NCBI GenBank assembly: GCA_017540815.1 | Contig: JAFYAI010000073.1 | Span: 1 to 32,436, forward strand | DNA from: Spirochaetales bacterium | GTDB taxonomy: Bacteria > Spirochaetota > GWE2-31-10 > MWDO01 | Direction: 5' to 3' | Length of the DNA stretch: 32,436 nucleotides | Shown: positions 22,891-31,617 of the stretch, piece by piece | Layout: each line of letters begins with the position of its first letter | Position numbering within the stretch: the stretch's first letter is position 1 | Made by a program: the position numbers and the translations under genes | Notes under the pieces: model-generated | Database searches by the model: none | Seen by the model: only the letters and a program-made list of their open reading frames with translations | Told to the model about the DNA's origin: nothing

Positions 22891-25162
22891 GATATTCAAA
22901 AAACTGAAAACGAATGAAAACAACATCCTGCCCAAGATAGCAGTCATAACTGTGCTGCTGCTGCTGATCTATGCAGTGATAATGTTAAGTCCTGTCGGCA
23001 AAGTAGCTATGCCGCCTATCGGAGCGGTAGTTGAGAATGATATTATCGCCAAGAATGAGTTCCGATACCTTAATAAAAAAGAAACCCATAAAAACATCAC
23101 CCGCATTAACGAGGAGAATGTCCCCATTTTCCGATGGGACAACAGCATAAGTACCCGTGCGGCACGCATAATATCCAACCTGTTGGAACAGCTGCCTCTG
23201 GAGAATACAGATATTATTGAAATCTCACATACTTTCGAGAAAAATCTCATCGCTGTTTCGCCGGATGAACTTGAGCAGCTGAAACATATTATCGAGACAG
23301 AGCCTAACTTCATCTCTGACTTCTACGATATGTATATGGCTTACAGCAACATCGGCATCCTTGATAAGAATGTGACAGACTCGCTGAATATCAAAAACAA
23401 TGTCAGGATCATCTTCACAAATGCAACAAATATCGGTGAGCGTGAGTACACAAAGAAAGAATTGGAAAAATTCTACATCAATAAAGATAAAATCAAATCC
23501 GATATAGATGAAGCCTTCCCCAATCAGAGTATACAGAACAGGAATACAATCCTGACAGTGATGATCAAACTGCTCCAGCCTAATATCATCTATGACAATG
23601 AGCAGACTGACAATAATCTCCAGAACAAAATCAAGAGTCAGGGCAATGTCTATAACACAGTCAAAAAAGGTCAGGTCATTATCAGGAGAGGAGATATACT
23701 TACCGAATCGGCTGCAGATCAGATCGATGCGATGAATGCTATCGCAGTGAATCAATTCTCGCCCAAGAGATTTATCTCAACTCTGTTTATCATTCTGTCG
23801 TTTTTTCTGTTTGCATACTTCTTTATGCGGATATGCAGAGTCAATCTCTTCTCCGAACTGAAGAATCTCATGTTCCTGTCTGTCACGATACTGATGTTCG
23901 TGATAGCTGTCCATATACCTGTATATACCGGATACGATACAGCATCCAACTACTTCGGATTGTTTATACCGACTGCTACATTCTCACTTGTGTTCACATT
24001 TATGTATGACAAACAGACTGCATTGTTTGCATCAATAGTTCTGTCGATGATATTCTTCGTATCATCGGGATACAATGACTCAGGATTTATGTTCGTATTC
24101 CTATCCGGCATCACATCTCTGTTCGGCATAAGCAAGATTACCAAGCGAAGCGACCTGCTAAGTCTCGGTCTCCGCATATCTCTCAGGAATGTAGCCATCG
24201 CAGTGTTTGTTATGCTCTCACTTAATCTCGACTCTGTTCAACTGCTGCCGTTCTTGGGCGGAGCGGCATTCAACGGGATCTTGTCTGCGATACTGGCTGT
24301 CGGATTCATCGCTGTCGGAGAGCTCGTTCTTAATACACCTACTGTATTCCGACTGCAGGAGCTTAGCGATATGTCATCGCCTCTGCTCAAAGAATTGCTG
24401 AGTCATGCCGGTGGAACATACTCACACTCGTTCACGGTTGCAGGCATTGCTGAGAATGCGGCTAACGACATCGGTGCCAACGGTCTGCTGGCGAAAGTCG
24501 GTGCACTATACCATGACACCGGCAAGATCGACAATCCGGAATATTTCGTTGAAAATCAGAGTGACTACAATGTTCACGATGATCTAAAGCCGTCAATCAG
24601 TGTAGCCATTCTCAAAAATCATGTCAAACTCGGCGTAGAGCGTGCAAAGGCAGCTAAGATGCCTGACAAAGTTATAGAGATTATCGCACAGCACCACGGC
24701 ACTTCGCTGATCAGATTCTTCTATGAAAAAGCTAAGAATGCAGCCGACTCGGATAAAGAAGAGATCGACGAAAATATGTACCGCTATCCCGGTGAGAAAC
24801 CGCAGTTCATAGAGTCTGCGATCGTAATGCTGGCAGATCAGGTCGAGGCTGCAACCCGTGCTTTGGATAAGCCTAATACTACTAACATTGAGAAACGCGT
24901 CAACGCAATCGTTGACGGCAACTATGAGTCCGGGCAGCTCGACGACTCAGGTCTTACTCTCAAAGACATATCCAAGATTAAAACATCGTTTATCCGTATC
25001 CTCAGCGGTATGCACCACTCCAGAATAAAATATCCTGATGAGAAGAAATCAGAGGACAATCAGGAGTCTAAGCCGGATGACAGGAAACCGGACGAGAAAT
25101 CGGCTCAAACCGGCGAAAGCAGCACTCAGAATATTAAAAACGAAAACAAATCGTCAATATAA
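22871..25162 (+). CDS. pgpH: 7TM-HD domain phosphodiesterase, PgpH/YqfF type
   Basis: A 763-residue membrane protein of the 7TMR-HD family, whose best-known member PgpH hydrolyses cyclic di-AMP. One helix (about 25-42) leads to a long extracytoplasmic domain up to about residue 300, then a bundle of six or so helices, then the cytoplasmic HD domain (from about 510): GGTYSHSFTVAGIAE, GALYHDTGK with the His548-Asp549 pair, and AQHHGTSLIRFFYEKA. The tail after about 730 is a charged low-complexity stretch. ATG 22871 is preferred among three clustered ATGs because AAGGAG is spaced seven bases away. Gene order phoH-pgpH-ybeY is common. The substrate is taken from the family. Confidence 0.9.
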   Translation: MAKKKNEIFKKLKTNENNILPKIAVITVLLLLIYAVIMLSPVGKVAMPPIGAVVENDIIAKNEFRYLNKKETHKNITRINEENVPIFRWDNSISTRAARIISNLLEQLPLENTDIIEISHTFEKNLIAVSPDELEQLKHIIETEPNFISDFYDMYMAYSNIGILDKNVTDSLNIKNNVRIIFTNATNIGEREYTKKELEKFYINKDKIKSDIDEAFPNQSIQNRNTILTVMIKLLQPNIIYDNEQTDNNLQNKIKSQGNVYNTVKKGQVIIRRGDILTESAADQIDAMNAIAVNQFSPKRFISTLFIILSFFLFAYFFMRICRVNLFSELKNLMFLSVTILMFVIAVHIPVYTGYDTASNYFGLFIPTATFSLVFTFMYDKQTALFASIVLSMIFFVSSGYNDSGFMFVFLSGITSLFGISKITKRSDLLSLGLRISLRNVAIAVFVMLSLNLDSVQLLPFLGGAAFNGILSAILAVGFIAVGELVLNTPTVFRLQELSDMSSPLLKELLSHAGGTYSHSFTVAGIAENAANDIGANGLLAKVGALYHDTGKIDNPEYFVENQSDYNVHDDLKPSISVAILKNHVKLGVERAKAAKMPDKVIEIIAQHHGTSLIRFFYEKAKNAADSDKEEIDENMYRYPGEKPQFIESAIVMLADQVEAATRALDKPNTTNIEKRVNAIVDGNYESGQLDDSGLTLKDISKIKTSFIRILSGMHHSRIKYPDEKKSEDNQESKPDDRKPDEKSAQTGESSTQNIKNENKSSI

Positions 25163-25174
25163 ACAGGAGCAGAA

Positions 25175-25630
25175 ATGAAAAACAAGATCGATATTAGCTA
25201 TGACGAAGAAGTCACATCACTAAAGAAGATATTCCTCAAAAATAAGCAGGTCACTGAGTGGGCAAACGCTGTCGCCGCAGAATTGGATCTGCATGATTTC
25301 GAGATGTCGGTTTACTTCTGCTCTGATGAACAGATACGCACTCTAAACCGTGACTATCGCAATTTAGACGAAGTTACAGATGTGCTGTCATTCTCACAGA
25401 TAGAAGGTGAAGATGTCGGCTTCCCGGCAGGTAAGAGGAAACAGCTCGGCGATATAGTGATCTCTCTGGCACAAACGCTCCGACAAGCCGCAGAAGATAA
25501 CCATGATCCGATCGCCGAAGAAAAAATGCTCATCCTGCACGGGATGCTCCATCTCCTGGGATATGATCATGTCACGGATAACGGTGAGATGATGGAACTG
25601 CAGGGGAAGATATTGGAGAAGTTAAGTTAA
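25175..25630 (+). CDS. ybeY: endoribonuclease YbeY, rRNA maturation factor
   Basis: YbeY is a zinc-dependent RNase involved in 16S rRNA 3' processing and ribosome quality control. The 151-residue protein has the family motif HGMLHLLGYDH, whose three histidines bind the metal, preceded by NRDYRNLDEVTDVLSFS and LGDIVIS. Length is normal. AGGAG precedes ATG 25175, 12 bases after the pgpH-like stop, so it is the third gene of the phoH operon, followed by a very stable hairpin. Confidence 0.96.
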   Translation: MKNKIDISYDEEVTSLKKIFLKNKQVTEWANAVAAELDLHDFEMSVYFCSDEQIRTLNRDYRNLDEVTDVLSFSQIEGEDVGFPAGKRKQLGDIVISLAQTLRQAAEDNHDPIAEEKMLILHGMLHLLGYDHVTDNGEMMELQGKILEKLS

Positions 25631-25681
25631 AAAAAATCATCAGGTGATGAAATTGAAAATTTCATCACCTGATGATTTTTT
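25631..25681. terminator. hairpin made from two facing TCATCA palindromes (copies 18 and 19)
   Basis: Two palindrome copies (25637-25650 and 25662-25675) face each other, so 25631-25654 pairs with 25658-25681 along 24 bp around the loop GAA. Each arm can also fold on itself. The outer A6/T6 tracts make it a likely terminator for the ybeY transcript, starting right after its stop codon. Confidence 0.8.
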
Positions 25682-25695
25682 TTATAAAATATTCC

Positions 25696-25724
25696 TTGCA
25701 AAAAATCAATAAAACTTGTATACT
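25696..25724 (+). promoter_or_regulatory. promoter of the MEMO-like gene
   Basis: TTGCAA (25696-25701), 17-bp spacer, TATACT (25719-25724), then GGAGG before ATG 25752. Confidence 0.65.
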
Positions 25725-25751
25725 TAACTTTATACGGAGGCTAAGAAAAAT

Positions 25752-26585
25752 ATGGCAGATAATATTCGACAAATGATTGCCTGCGGGAAACTGTATCCTG
25801 CAGACAGACAAATGCTTGACACTATGACAGACATACAGCCTGATAATCGCGGCGAAGTCAATGCCATCATCGTGCCGGAGGGCAGTTACAAGACAGCATT
25901 GGACTGCTACAAGGCTGCGTATTCTACAGTTGCCGGCAAACACTACGACACGGCAGTCATCATAAGTCCGATGCATCACTTTTCATTTCCTGCTATTGCT
26001 CTGACGAAATATGACAAATGGGCAAGCCCGTTCGGAGACATTGATGTCGATACAGACGCAATGGATATTCTGCATAAGTTCCGCAGTGAGTATATCTACT
26101 CTCTTACGGATCAATACAAAGACAAATTCGCCGGTGAGTTCTCCGCCGAAGTCCAGCTGCCATTCATATATAAAGCATTAGGTGCTGATACAAAGATCGT
26201 GCCGATAATAATGGGCGAGAATAACACGAAATTCACAATAATGCTTGCCAACGCACTGAACGCACTGTTGGAAGACGGCATTAAGAATGACAAGAAATAT
26301 CTGATCATCATCACTACTAACCTGAGTGAGAAGGCAAAATTTGATGATGCGATTATCAAAGACACTAATTTTGCTAAAATATTGTGTGAGATGAAGCCTG
26401 ATCGGTTCTCGGAGCAGCTTGCTTTGGGAACAATCACCGCTCACGGCGGCGGTGGAGTGACTGCACTGCTGCGTCTCGCAGAAAAAACAGAATGGAAGAA
26501 TATCAATGTTCTGAAAACTTACAATACAGGCGATATTACTGATAATAAACTCGAAGTAGACGGCTACATCGCCGCCTGTCTGTAA
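25752..26585 (+). CDS. MEMO1 family protein, divergent
   Basis: A 277-residue protein of the MEMO1 (AmmeMemoRadiSam protein B) family, related to extradiol dioxygenases. Landmarks: VPEGSYKTALDCYKAAY at the place of the usual PHAGY motif, VIISPMHHFSF, EFSAEVQLPF for the HSLEVQLPF block, and TTNLSEKAKF for SSDLSHY. In known members His and Asp of these blocks and a Cys bind metal; here only the His of SPMHH is kept, while PHAG His is Glu, SSDLSH has Asn and Glu, and the Cys region reads TAHGGGG. No AMMECR1 or radical SAM gene is adjacent. The fold is probably retained with changed chemistry. Confidence 0.8.
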   Translation: MADNIRQMIACGKLYPADRQMLDTMTDIQPDNRGEVNAIIVPEGSYKTALDCYKAAYSTVAGKHYDTAVIISPMHHFSFPAIALTKYDKWASPFGDIDVDTDAMDILHKFRSEYIYSLTDQYKDKFAGEFSAEVQLPFIYKALGADTKIVPIIMGENNTKFTIMLANALNALLEDGIKNDKKYLIIITTNLSEKAKFDDAIIKDTNFAKILCEMKPDRFSEQLALGTITAHGGGGVTALLRLAEKTEWKNINVLKTYNTGDITDNKLEVDGYIAACL

Positions 26586-26604
26586 TACGACATTCGGAGC
26601 AATT

Positions 26605-27078
26605 ATGAACAATATGATAGAAGAATGCAGTTATCTGCAGACATATCTGAATGAAAATATCCCGCTGACAAATGCGGTGAACTTCAAAGTTGCATATTAC
26701 GACGGGCAAACAATCAAATACGAAGTGCCTCTCAACGGCAATCACAATGACAAAGGCACAGGCTTCGCAGGCAGTATCTTTGCAGCAGGCATTCTCACGG
26801 CATGGGGCTTCGCAAATATGCAGGCTCGCAGCAGGAATGTTACAGCCGAGATAGTAGCCTCCAATGCGTCTATCGCCTACAAAAAACCGGTGCAGTCAGA
26901 CTTTCGCACGGAATGCACAGTTACGGCTGATGAATGGGATAAGTATTTTGCAAAACTTGCCAAAAGGAAGAACTCGGTCCTGACGGCAACGGTTAATGTT
27001 TGGGATAATGTGCATGATGAGCCGTGTGCGATTCTTACGGCGGAAGTATTTGCATATATAAAGAGAGATGATTATTGA
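26605..27078 (+). CDS. YiiD_C-type thioesterase domain protein
   Basis: A 157-residue protein of the YiiD_C thioesterase (hot-dog fold) family. The motif KGTGFAGSIFAAGILTAWGF matches the N-terminal helix region of that domain, and ASIAYKKPVQSDF corresponds to the following strand. Stand-alone members are about this length. The acyl substrate is unknown. ATG 26605 is preceded by GGAG, 20 bases after the MEMO-like stop, so the two share an operon. Confidence 0.8.
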   Translation: MNNMIEECSYLQTYLNENIPLTNAVNFKVAYYDGQTIKYEVPLNGNHNDKGTGFAGSIFAAGILTAWGFANMQARSRNVTAEIVASNASIAYKKPVQSDFRTECTVTADEWDKYFAKLAKRKNSVLTATVNVWDNVHDEPCAILTAEVFAYIKRDDY

Positions 27079-27159
27079 AAAGATTGCCGTGGCAGGCACG
27101 ACAATGACAGAGGACATTAAAAGATTGCTGTGGCTGGCACGGCAATGACAAAAGGCATA
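27078..27159. repeat. two tandem 41-bp hairpin repeats
   Basis: Units 27078-27118 and 27119-27159 both begin AAAAGATTGC and contain GTGGC and GGCACG followed by CAATGACA. Each forms a stem TTGC-GTG / CAC-GCAA with a five-base loop, the first with one mismatch, the second with a T-G pair. They fill the gap between the thioesterase gene and the next one. Confidence 0.8.
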
Positions 27160-27172
27160 AGGAGTTTTAAAA

Positions 27173-27670
27173 ATGAAAAACAAGTTATTTTTAATCGTAA
27201 TGATGATGTTTATCGCATTTGCCGCATTCGCAGAAGAGTCCGAAAAAGACAAATCAACAGGACTGACAAATGCAGATGTTAAGAACTTTATCAAGAACTA
27301 TAAAACTATCATAAGAGATATGGAAAGCTATAATGATTTCATAAGCACTGCCGGGACAGCAGCCGCTCTCGCAGCATTGGCAGAGAACAATGCAGAAAAG
27401 AAAGTCACAGCTATCCTAAACAAAAATGGGATAAGCGGATCAAATGCTCTGGAAAAATGGATGAGACTGCACTACTATACAACGATCGCTGCATACGACA
27501 GGACTCTGGAGAAAACTATCGCTGAGAATCCGGCTCTTGCTGCATATATAGCGTCTGCCTCAGTAGATCCGTATGCTGAAACCAGAAAAAAGTTGGACAC
27601 ATCCGACTTTAATGTGATAAAGACCAACATCGACGAGATCATGAAAGCAATGGATCTCGGACAATCATAA
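27173..27670 (+). CDS. small secreted protein of unknown function
   Basis: A 165-residue protein with a clear signal peptide (KNKLFLIVMMMFIAFAAFA, cleavage before EESEK). The mature part is all-helical with Asn, Lys and Ala rich helices, no cysteine and no recognisable motif; DVKNFIKNYKTIIRDMESYN and NAEKKVTAILNKNG suggest helix pairs. I do not recognise a family. It is likely periplasmic. AAGGAG stands upstream of the ATG at 27173; a nine-base gap leads to the next gene, so they are co-transcribed. Confidence 0.75.
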   Translation: MKNKLFLIVMMMFIAFAAFAEESEKDKSTGLTNADVKNFIKNYKTIIRDMESYNDFISTAGTAAALAALAENNAEKKVTAILNKNGISGSNALEKWMRLHYYTTIAAYDRTLEKTIAENPALAAYIASASVDPYAETRKKLDTSDFNVIKTNIDEIMKAMDLGQS

Positions 27671-27678
27671 AAACTGCT

Positions 27679-28353
27679 ATGACGAAGAAAAAACTGATTA
27701 TTCTGTATGGTATCTTAATAGCGGCAGGGATCATTCTGTCAGGAGCGGATGCAAGCGACGACTCTTTGGGAGTCAGACTTGCATCGGCGATGATAGAGCA
27801 TCATATCAATCCTTACATTGCGATCATGCTCATCGCCGTTATCCCCATCGTAGAACTGCGAGGAGCGATACCGATTGGGATATTGTTCTTCCATTTGCAG
27901 TGGCATTGGGTCATCCTTGCGTCTGTCATCGGGAATATGCTGCCGATATTCTTCGTGCTGTTCATATTCCGCTTCGTTGAGAAATTCTTAAGGCGGTTTA
28001 AGACATTCGACAAGCTGTTCGATTGGTTCTTCGCCAAGACGCTCGCCAAAAGCGAGTCTGTCGAGAAATATCAGGAATTGGGATTGACATTCTTCGTAGG
28101 CATACCGCTGCCGGTCACAGGTGCATGGACAGGCTCTCTTATCGCATATCTGATGCACCTCTCCTACGCTAAGTCGATACTCTATATCTTCTTGGGAGTG
28201 CTAAGTGCAGCGGTCATCGTTTCTGTCATCACATACTTCAAATGGATTGGGCTGATAATTGCTGTTTCTGTGCTGACTGTCATCACGGTTATCGGCATTA
28301 TCAGGACAAAGATGACAGCTAAGAATGTGACAGCCAACAAGGAGCAGCAGTGA
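27679..28353 (+). CDS. small multidrug export-like membrane protein (COG2426)
   Basis: A 224-residue integral membrane protein of the COG2426 family, called putative small multidrug export although its transport role is poorly shown. The hallmark PIVELRGAIPIG and the later VGIPLPVTGAWTGSLIAYLM, two glycine/proline re-entrant-like segments, are both present. About five or six membrane segments are predicted. The stop overlaps the GTG start of the next gene by four bases (GTGA), so expression is coupled. Confidence 0.82.
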   Translation: MTKKKLIILYGILIAAGIILSGADASDDSLGVRLASAMIEHHINPYIAIMLIAVIPIVELRGAIPIGILFFHLQWHWVILASVIGNMLPIFFVLFIFRFVEKFLRRFKTFDKLFDWFFAKTLAKSESVEKYQELGLTFFVGIPLPVTGAWTGSLIAYLMHLSYAKSILYIFLGVLSAAVIVSVITYFKWIGLIIAVSVLTVITVIGIIRTKMTAKNVTANKEQQ

Positions 28354-29789
28354 AGCAGAGATTGTCTGTTGGGCTTATACTTCTGATAATGTGTTCTCCG
28401 GCTTACAGCCTCATTCTCAGCGAGAAAGTCGATGTGAATAAGAGGATAAGCCGAGCGAGTTCTTACATTCTCACCAAGCAGTTCGACAAGGCAGAAGAAA
28501 TACTGACTGACATCAAGTACACCTACTCCGATACGGAGTTTGCACCAATTGCGGATTTTCATCTGGCGACGATATATTTCGAGAAAAAAAACTGGTTCAA
28601 AGCTCAGTTCCACATTGAAGAAGCGTTGTCTCATCCTAATTACGACCGCCTTACGCAGAACTATATGGACAGAATTGCGTATTTCAACGGAATGATCCAA
28701 TATAAGCTGGAGTATTTCGACAATGCTCTGACAATTCTTAAGCCGCTGTCTAACCGCAAGACACTGCCCAATGACAAGGTGAATCTCTACATCAGTGACA
28801 TTCTGACGAAACAAAAACGGCAGTCCGAGGCGAAACACTTCTACAGCCTTATTAACGAAACGCTCCTTAGCGGCTATGAGCTGGATCTGTATCACTATCT
28901 GGCTGACAAGATTCTCTGGCAGTCGATCGACACAACGACGATTGCATACAAAGACCCCAATGTCAGTGCCATTCTCATCGACAAAGATGTGATCTATATC
29001 GGCACTTGGAACGGCAGCCTTATCTGCTATAACTACATTCTCGAAGAGTCGAAATTCTACACGCGGAATGAAGTTATCTGCGAAAATATCCGCACACTCT
29101 ACAATGACGGCAGATATATCTATGTCGGCACGCAGGAAGGCTTGTCTATCCTCGACAAGCGAAGCCAACGCTGGTCTTCGCCGAATGAACTGAAAGGCAT
29201 ATCAATTACTTCGGTTACGGAATTCGGCGGACGGATATTCATTGGCACTCTCGGCAGCGGAGTTGTGGAATACGATAAAACATCGATGACATTCAGCAAC
29301 AAATCACAGGATCTTATGACGAATGTCGTGAGCCTTAATCCGATTGGCAATATTCTGTTCGTCTGCACATACAATGGCAATGTCTACCGCTATGAGAATG
29401 GCGAATTTGTCCGCGACAATGCTCTGTCGCAGCGAGAGAATCCCGTTGTGAAAATAATTTCATCAGGTGATGAAATCTGGCTGGCGACTTATGGACGCGG
29501 CATCGTCCGATACAATACAAAAACCAAGAAATCACAAAACTTCACGAAGAAGAATGCCGGCATCGCTGATGACTTTATCCTCTGTGCAGAACGCTATCAG
29601 GATAAAATCTTCTTCGGCACGCTCGGCAAAGGTATCTTCATCTATAATCTGACGACTTCCGGCTGGGAGACATTCCGTTTTTCCGATAAATATTTCGGAC
29701 TTGACATTAACACACTGTCGATATATAATAACAGTATATTCATCGGAACACTTGGCGAGGGCGTGCTGATTAAGGCACTGAATGAGTGA
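28350..29789 (+). CDS. exported TPR and beta-propeller protein
   Basis: A 479-residue exported protein. A signal peptide (VGLILLIMCSPAYS) is followed by TPR-like helices to about residue 185 (FDKAEEILTDIKYTYSDTEFAPIADFHLATIYFEKK), then a beta-propeller made of repeats like YIYVGTQEGLSILDKRSQRW, RIFIGTLGSGVVEYDK and EIWLATYGRGIVRYN, about five to seven blades from residue 205 to the end. These blades resemble the Reg_prop type found in periplasmic sensor heads, but no membrane helix or kinase follows. Start is GTG 28350 with AAGGAG five bases upstream. A palindrome at 29460-29473 encodes SSGDE in a propeller loop. Confidence 0.75.
   Translation: MKQRLSVGLILLIMCSPAYSLILSEKVDVNKRISRASSYILTKQFDKAEEILTDIKYTYSDTEFAPIADFHLATIYFEKKNWFKAQFHIEEALSHPNYDRLTQNYMDRIAYFNGMIQYKLEYFDNALTILKPLSNRKTLPNDKVNLYISDILTKQKRQSEAKHFYSLINETLLSGYELDLYHYLADKILWQSIDTTTIAYKDPNVSAILIDKDVIYIGTWNGSLICYNYILEESKFYTRNEVICENIRTLYNDGRYIYVGTQEGLSILDKRSQRWSSPNELKGISITSVTEFGGRIFIGTLGSGVVEYDKTSMTFSNKSQDLMTNVVSLNPIGNILFVCTYNGNVYRYENGEFVRDNALSQRENPVVKIISSGDEIWLATYGRGIVRYNTKTKKSQNFTKKNAGIADDFILCAERYQDKIFFGTLGKGIFIYNLTTSGWETFRFSDKYFGLDINTLSIYNNSIFIGTLGEGVLIKALNE
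29460..29473. repeat. TCATCA-GG-TGATGA palindrome, copy 20
   Basis: Inside the propeller protein gene, encoding SSGDE in KIISSGDEIWL; the most distant copy from the main cluster. Confidence 0.8.
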
Positions 29790-29794
29790 GACAA

Positions 29795-29939
29795 CCTCAC
29801 CCCGTCAGCGGCGTCGCCGCTGCCACCCCTCTCCATCTAACGACGGAGAGGGGATATTGACTGAATTATTGATTAATAAACCGGCTGAACCCCCTCTCCG
29901 TGCTTGCATGGAGAGGGGATGCCGAAGGCAGGGGTGAGG
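29795..29939. repeat. GC-rich composite inverted-repeat element
   Basis: Outer inverted repeats CCTCACCCC (29795-29803) and GGGGTGAGG (29931-29939) enclose three hairpins: CAGCGGCG/CGCCGCTG (29806-29822), and two with the same arms CCCCTCTCC/GGAGAGGGG (29826-29853 and 29891-29918). No ORF is inside. It is much richer in GC than the surrounding genes and looks like a REP- or MITE-type element between the propeller and permease genes. Confidence 0.75.
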
Positions 29940-29960
29940 CAAAATAAAAAAGGATCAAAT

Positions 29961-31184
29961 ATGAGCATCTGGGTAACGCTGCAAATCGCAGTAAAGAACA
30001 TTCTGAAAAATAAGACGCGAAGTCTGCTGACTTCTCTCGGCATAATCATCGGTGTAGCGTCTGTCATCGTAATGGTCGGGATCGGTCAGGGAACACAGAA
30101 ACAGGTCGAAGAACAAATCCTCTCAATGGGAACGAATCTCATCACTGTTTACTCCGCACCGCGCCGAATGGCCGGAGTCAGCCAGGGGGCAGGCAGTTTC
30201 AACCGAATAACCGTGGACGACTACAAGGCAATCAAATCAGAATCAGAACTTGCCAAATACGCCTCACCGACAATCAGTTCTAACCGTCAGATCATCGGCA
30301 ATGGCAACAACTGGTCTACGCAGGTTTACGGGGTCTCCGATGAATATCCTGAGATTAAGAATTACTCCGTATCGCAGGGATATTTCTTCGATGATGAAGA
30401 TATGCAAGCCTGCCGCAGCTACGCAGTAATCGGCAAAACTGTTGCCAACCAACTCTACCCCGATGGCGAGAATCCTGTCGGACAATCAATCCGCATCGGG
30501 ACTGCACCATTCCGCATTATCGGCATTCTGTCTGAGAAAGGCAACACAGGCGGAATGGGCGGCGACCAAGACGACATAATCTTCGTGCCATACACAACAG
30601 CGCTGAGGAAATTCAGCGGCAACAAGCGGGTGCGGTCTATCGAGATCAGCTGCCGTTCGACGAATGAGATCGACGACTGCATCGAAGAAGTTAGGTTAAT
30701 AATGCGAAACTCGCACAAACTCGCTTCGACAGCCTCAGATGACTTCACAATCAGCAGTCAAACAGAGATGGTAGAACGCTCTGCCTCGATTAACGCCTAC
30801 CTGACAATCCTGCTCGGAGCGATCGCCGGAGTATCACTTATAGTCGGCGGTATCGGTATTATGAATATAATGCTCGTCTCAGTAACTGAACGCACACGCG
30901 AGATCGGCATCCGCATCTCAGTCGGAGCAAGGGCGAAAGACATCCTGTTTCAGTTCCTCGTTGAGTCACTGATCCTCAGTGTAATGGGCGGCATTATCGG
31001 CATACTTATTGCATTCATCATATCATTTGTGATGAATAACTTTACATCTACAAAACTTGTAATAAACGGATTTATCGTGCTGCTGTCGTTTGGATTCTCA
31101 GGCTTCGTCGGTATGTTCTTCGGTTACTATCCGGCAAAGAAAGCATCTAATCTCAATCCGATCGATGCGTTGCGGTATGAGTGA
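29961..31184 (+). CDS. ABC transporter permease, MacB/FtsX type
   Basis: A 407-residue permease of the MacB type. One N-terminal helix (SLLTSLGIIIGVASVIVMVGIG) is followed by a large periplasmic MacB_PCD domain (about 60-275), then the FtsX domain of three helices from about 280 (AYLTILLGAIAGVSLIVGGIGIMNIMLVSVTERTREIGIRISVGA is the diagnostic block). ATG 29961 is used because AAGGA precedes it; a longer frame begins in the GC-rich element. No ATP-binding or membrane-fusion partner is adjacent, so they must be encoded elsewhere. Confidence 0.9.
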   Translation: MSIWVTLQIAVKNILKNKTRSLLTSLGIIIGVASVIVMVGIGQGTQKQVEEQILSMGTNLITVYSAPRRMAGVSQGAGSFNRITVDDYKAIKSESELAKYASPTISSNRQIIGNGNNWSTQVYGVSDEYPEIKNYSVSQGYFFDDEDMQACRSYAVIGKTVANQLYPDGENPVGQSIRIGTAPFRIIGILSEKGNTGGMGGDQDDIIFVPYTTALRKFSGNKRVRSIEISCRSTNEIDDCIEEVRLIMRNSHKLASTASDDFTISSQTEMVERSASINAYLTILLGAIAGVSLIVGGIGIMNIMLVSVTERTREIGIRISVGARAKDILFQFLVESLILSVMGGIIGILIAFIISFVMNNFTSTKLVINGFIVLLSFGFSGFVGMFFGYYPAKKASNLNPIDALRYE

Positions 31185-31193
31185 CATAAGGGC

Positions 31194-31231
31194 AAAAAAA
31201 TAAGACTGCTCATCGGCAGTCTTATTTTTTT
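31194..31231. terminator. bidirectional terminator between the permease and YegP-like genes
   Basis: A 16-bp stem from 31194-31209 (A7 TAAGACTGC) and 31216-31231 around TCATCG, ending in T7, with A7 for the opposite direction. Confidence 0.85.
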
Positions 31232-31245
31232 ATCATTTTTTAATT

Positions 31246-31587
31246 TTACTTCTCAACTGTCAGATCTACGATCTCAGCTTCTTTGGCATTGCGAGCTACT
31301 GACTCGATGCCTTTCTTGCAGCCGTCAGCAGTTGTATAGCCCTCACCAACACCGATGATCTCACCGTTAGCGGCTTTCAATCGGAATCGATACTCGCCTT
31401 TCTTGTCCTGATAAGTCTCAAATCGCTTCTCGTCCTGTGAGTTCTTGATAATCGACTCAATGCCGTTTTTGCATCCGGCTTTTGCTTTATAGCCCTCACC
31501 TGACAGGATGTTCTCACCATTGCCTGCTTTCAGTCGAAATCGAAACTCGCCAGCCTTGTCTTTATAAATCTCAAATTTTGCAGCCAT
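31246..31587 (-). CDS. YegP-like protein with two DUF1508 repeats
   Basis: A 113-residue protein made of two near-identical DUF1508 units: FEIYKDKAGEFRFRLKAGNG (3-22) and FETYQDKKGEYRFRLKAANG (55-74), each followed by an EGY-KA/TA-GCKNGIESI helix. E. coli YegP has the same tandem arrangement. The function of the family is not established. ATG 31587 is preceded by GGAG. The gene is alone between a terminator and its own promoter. Confidence 0.9.
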   Translation of the reverse strand: MAAKFEIYKDKAGEFRFRLKAGNGENILSGEGYKAKAGCKNGIESIIKNSQDEKRFETYQDKKGEYRFRLKAANGEIIGVGEGYTTADGCKKGIESVARNAKEAEIVDLTVEK

Positions 31588-31617
31588 TTACTACTCCGTT
31601 TTATTAAAATATAATAT

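Noticed and set aside
28182..29168. Long minus-strand open frame (328 codons)
   Set aside because: It lies opposite the TPR/propeller gene and the end of the COG2426 gene, which have clear family motifs, starts and spacing; the antisense translation shows no recognisable domain.
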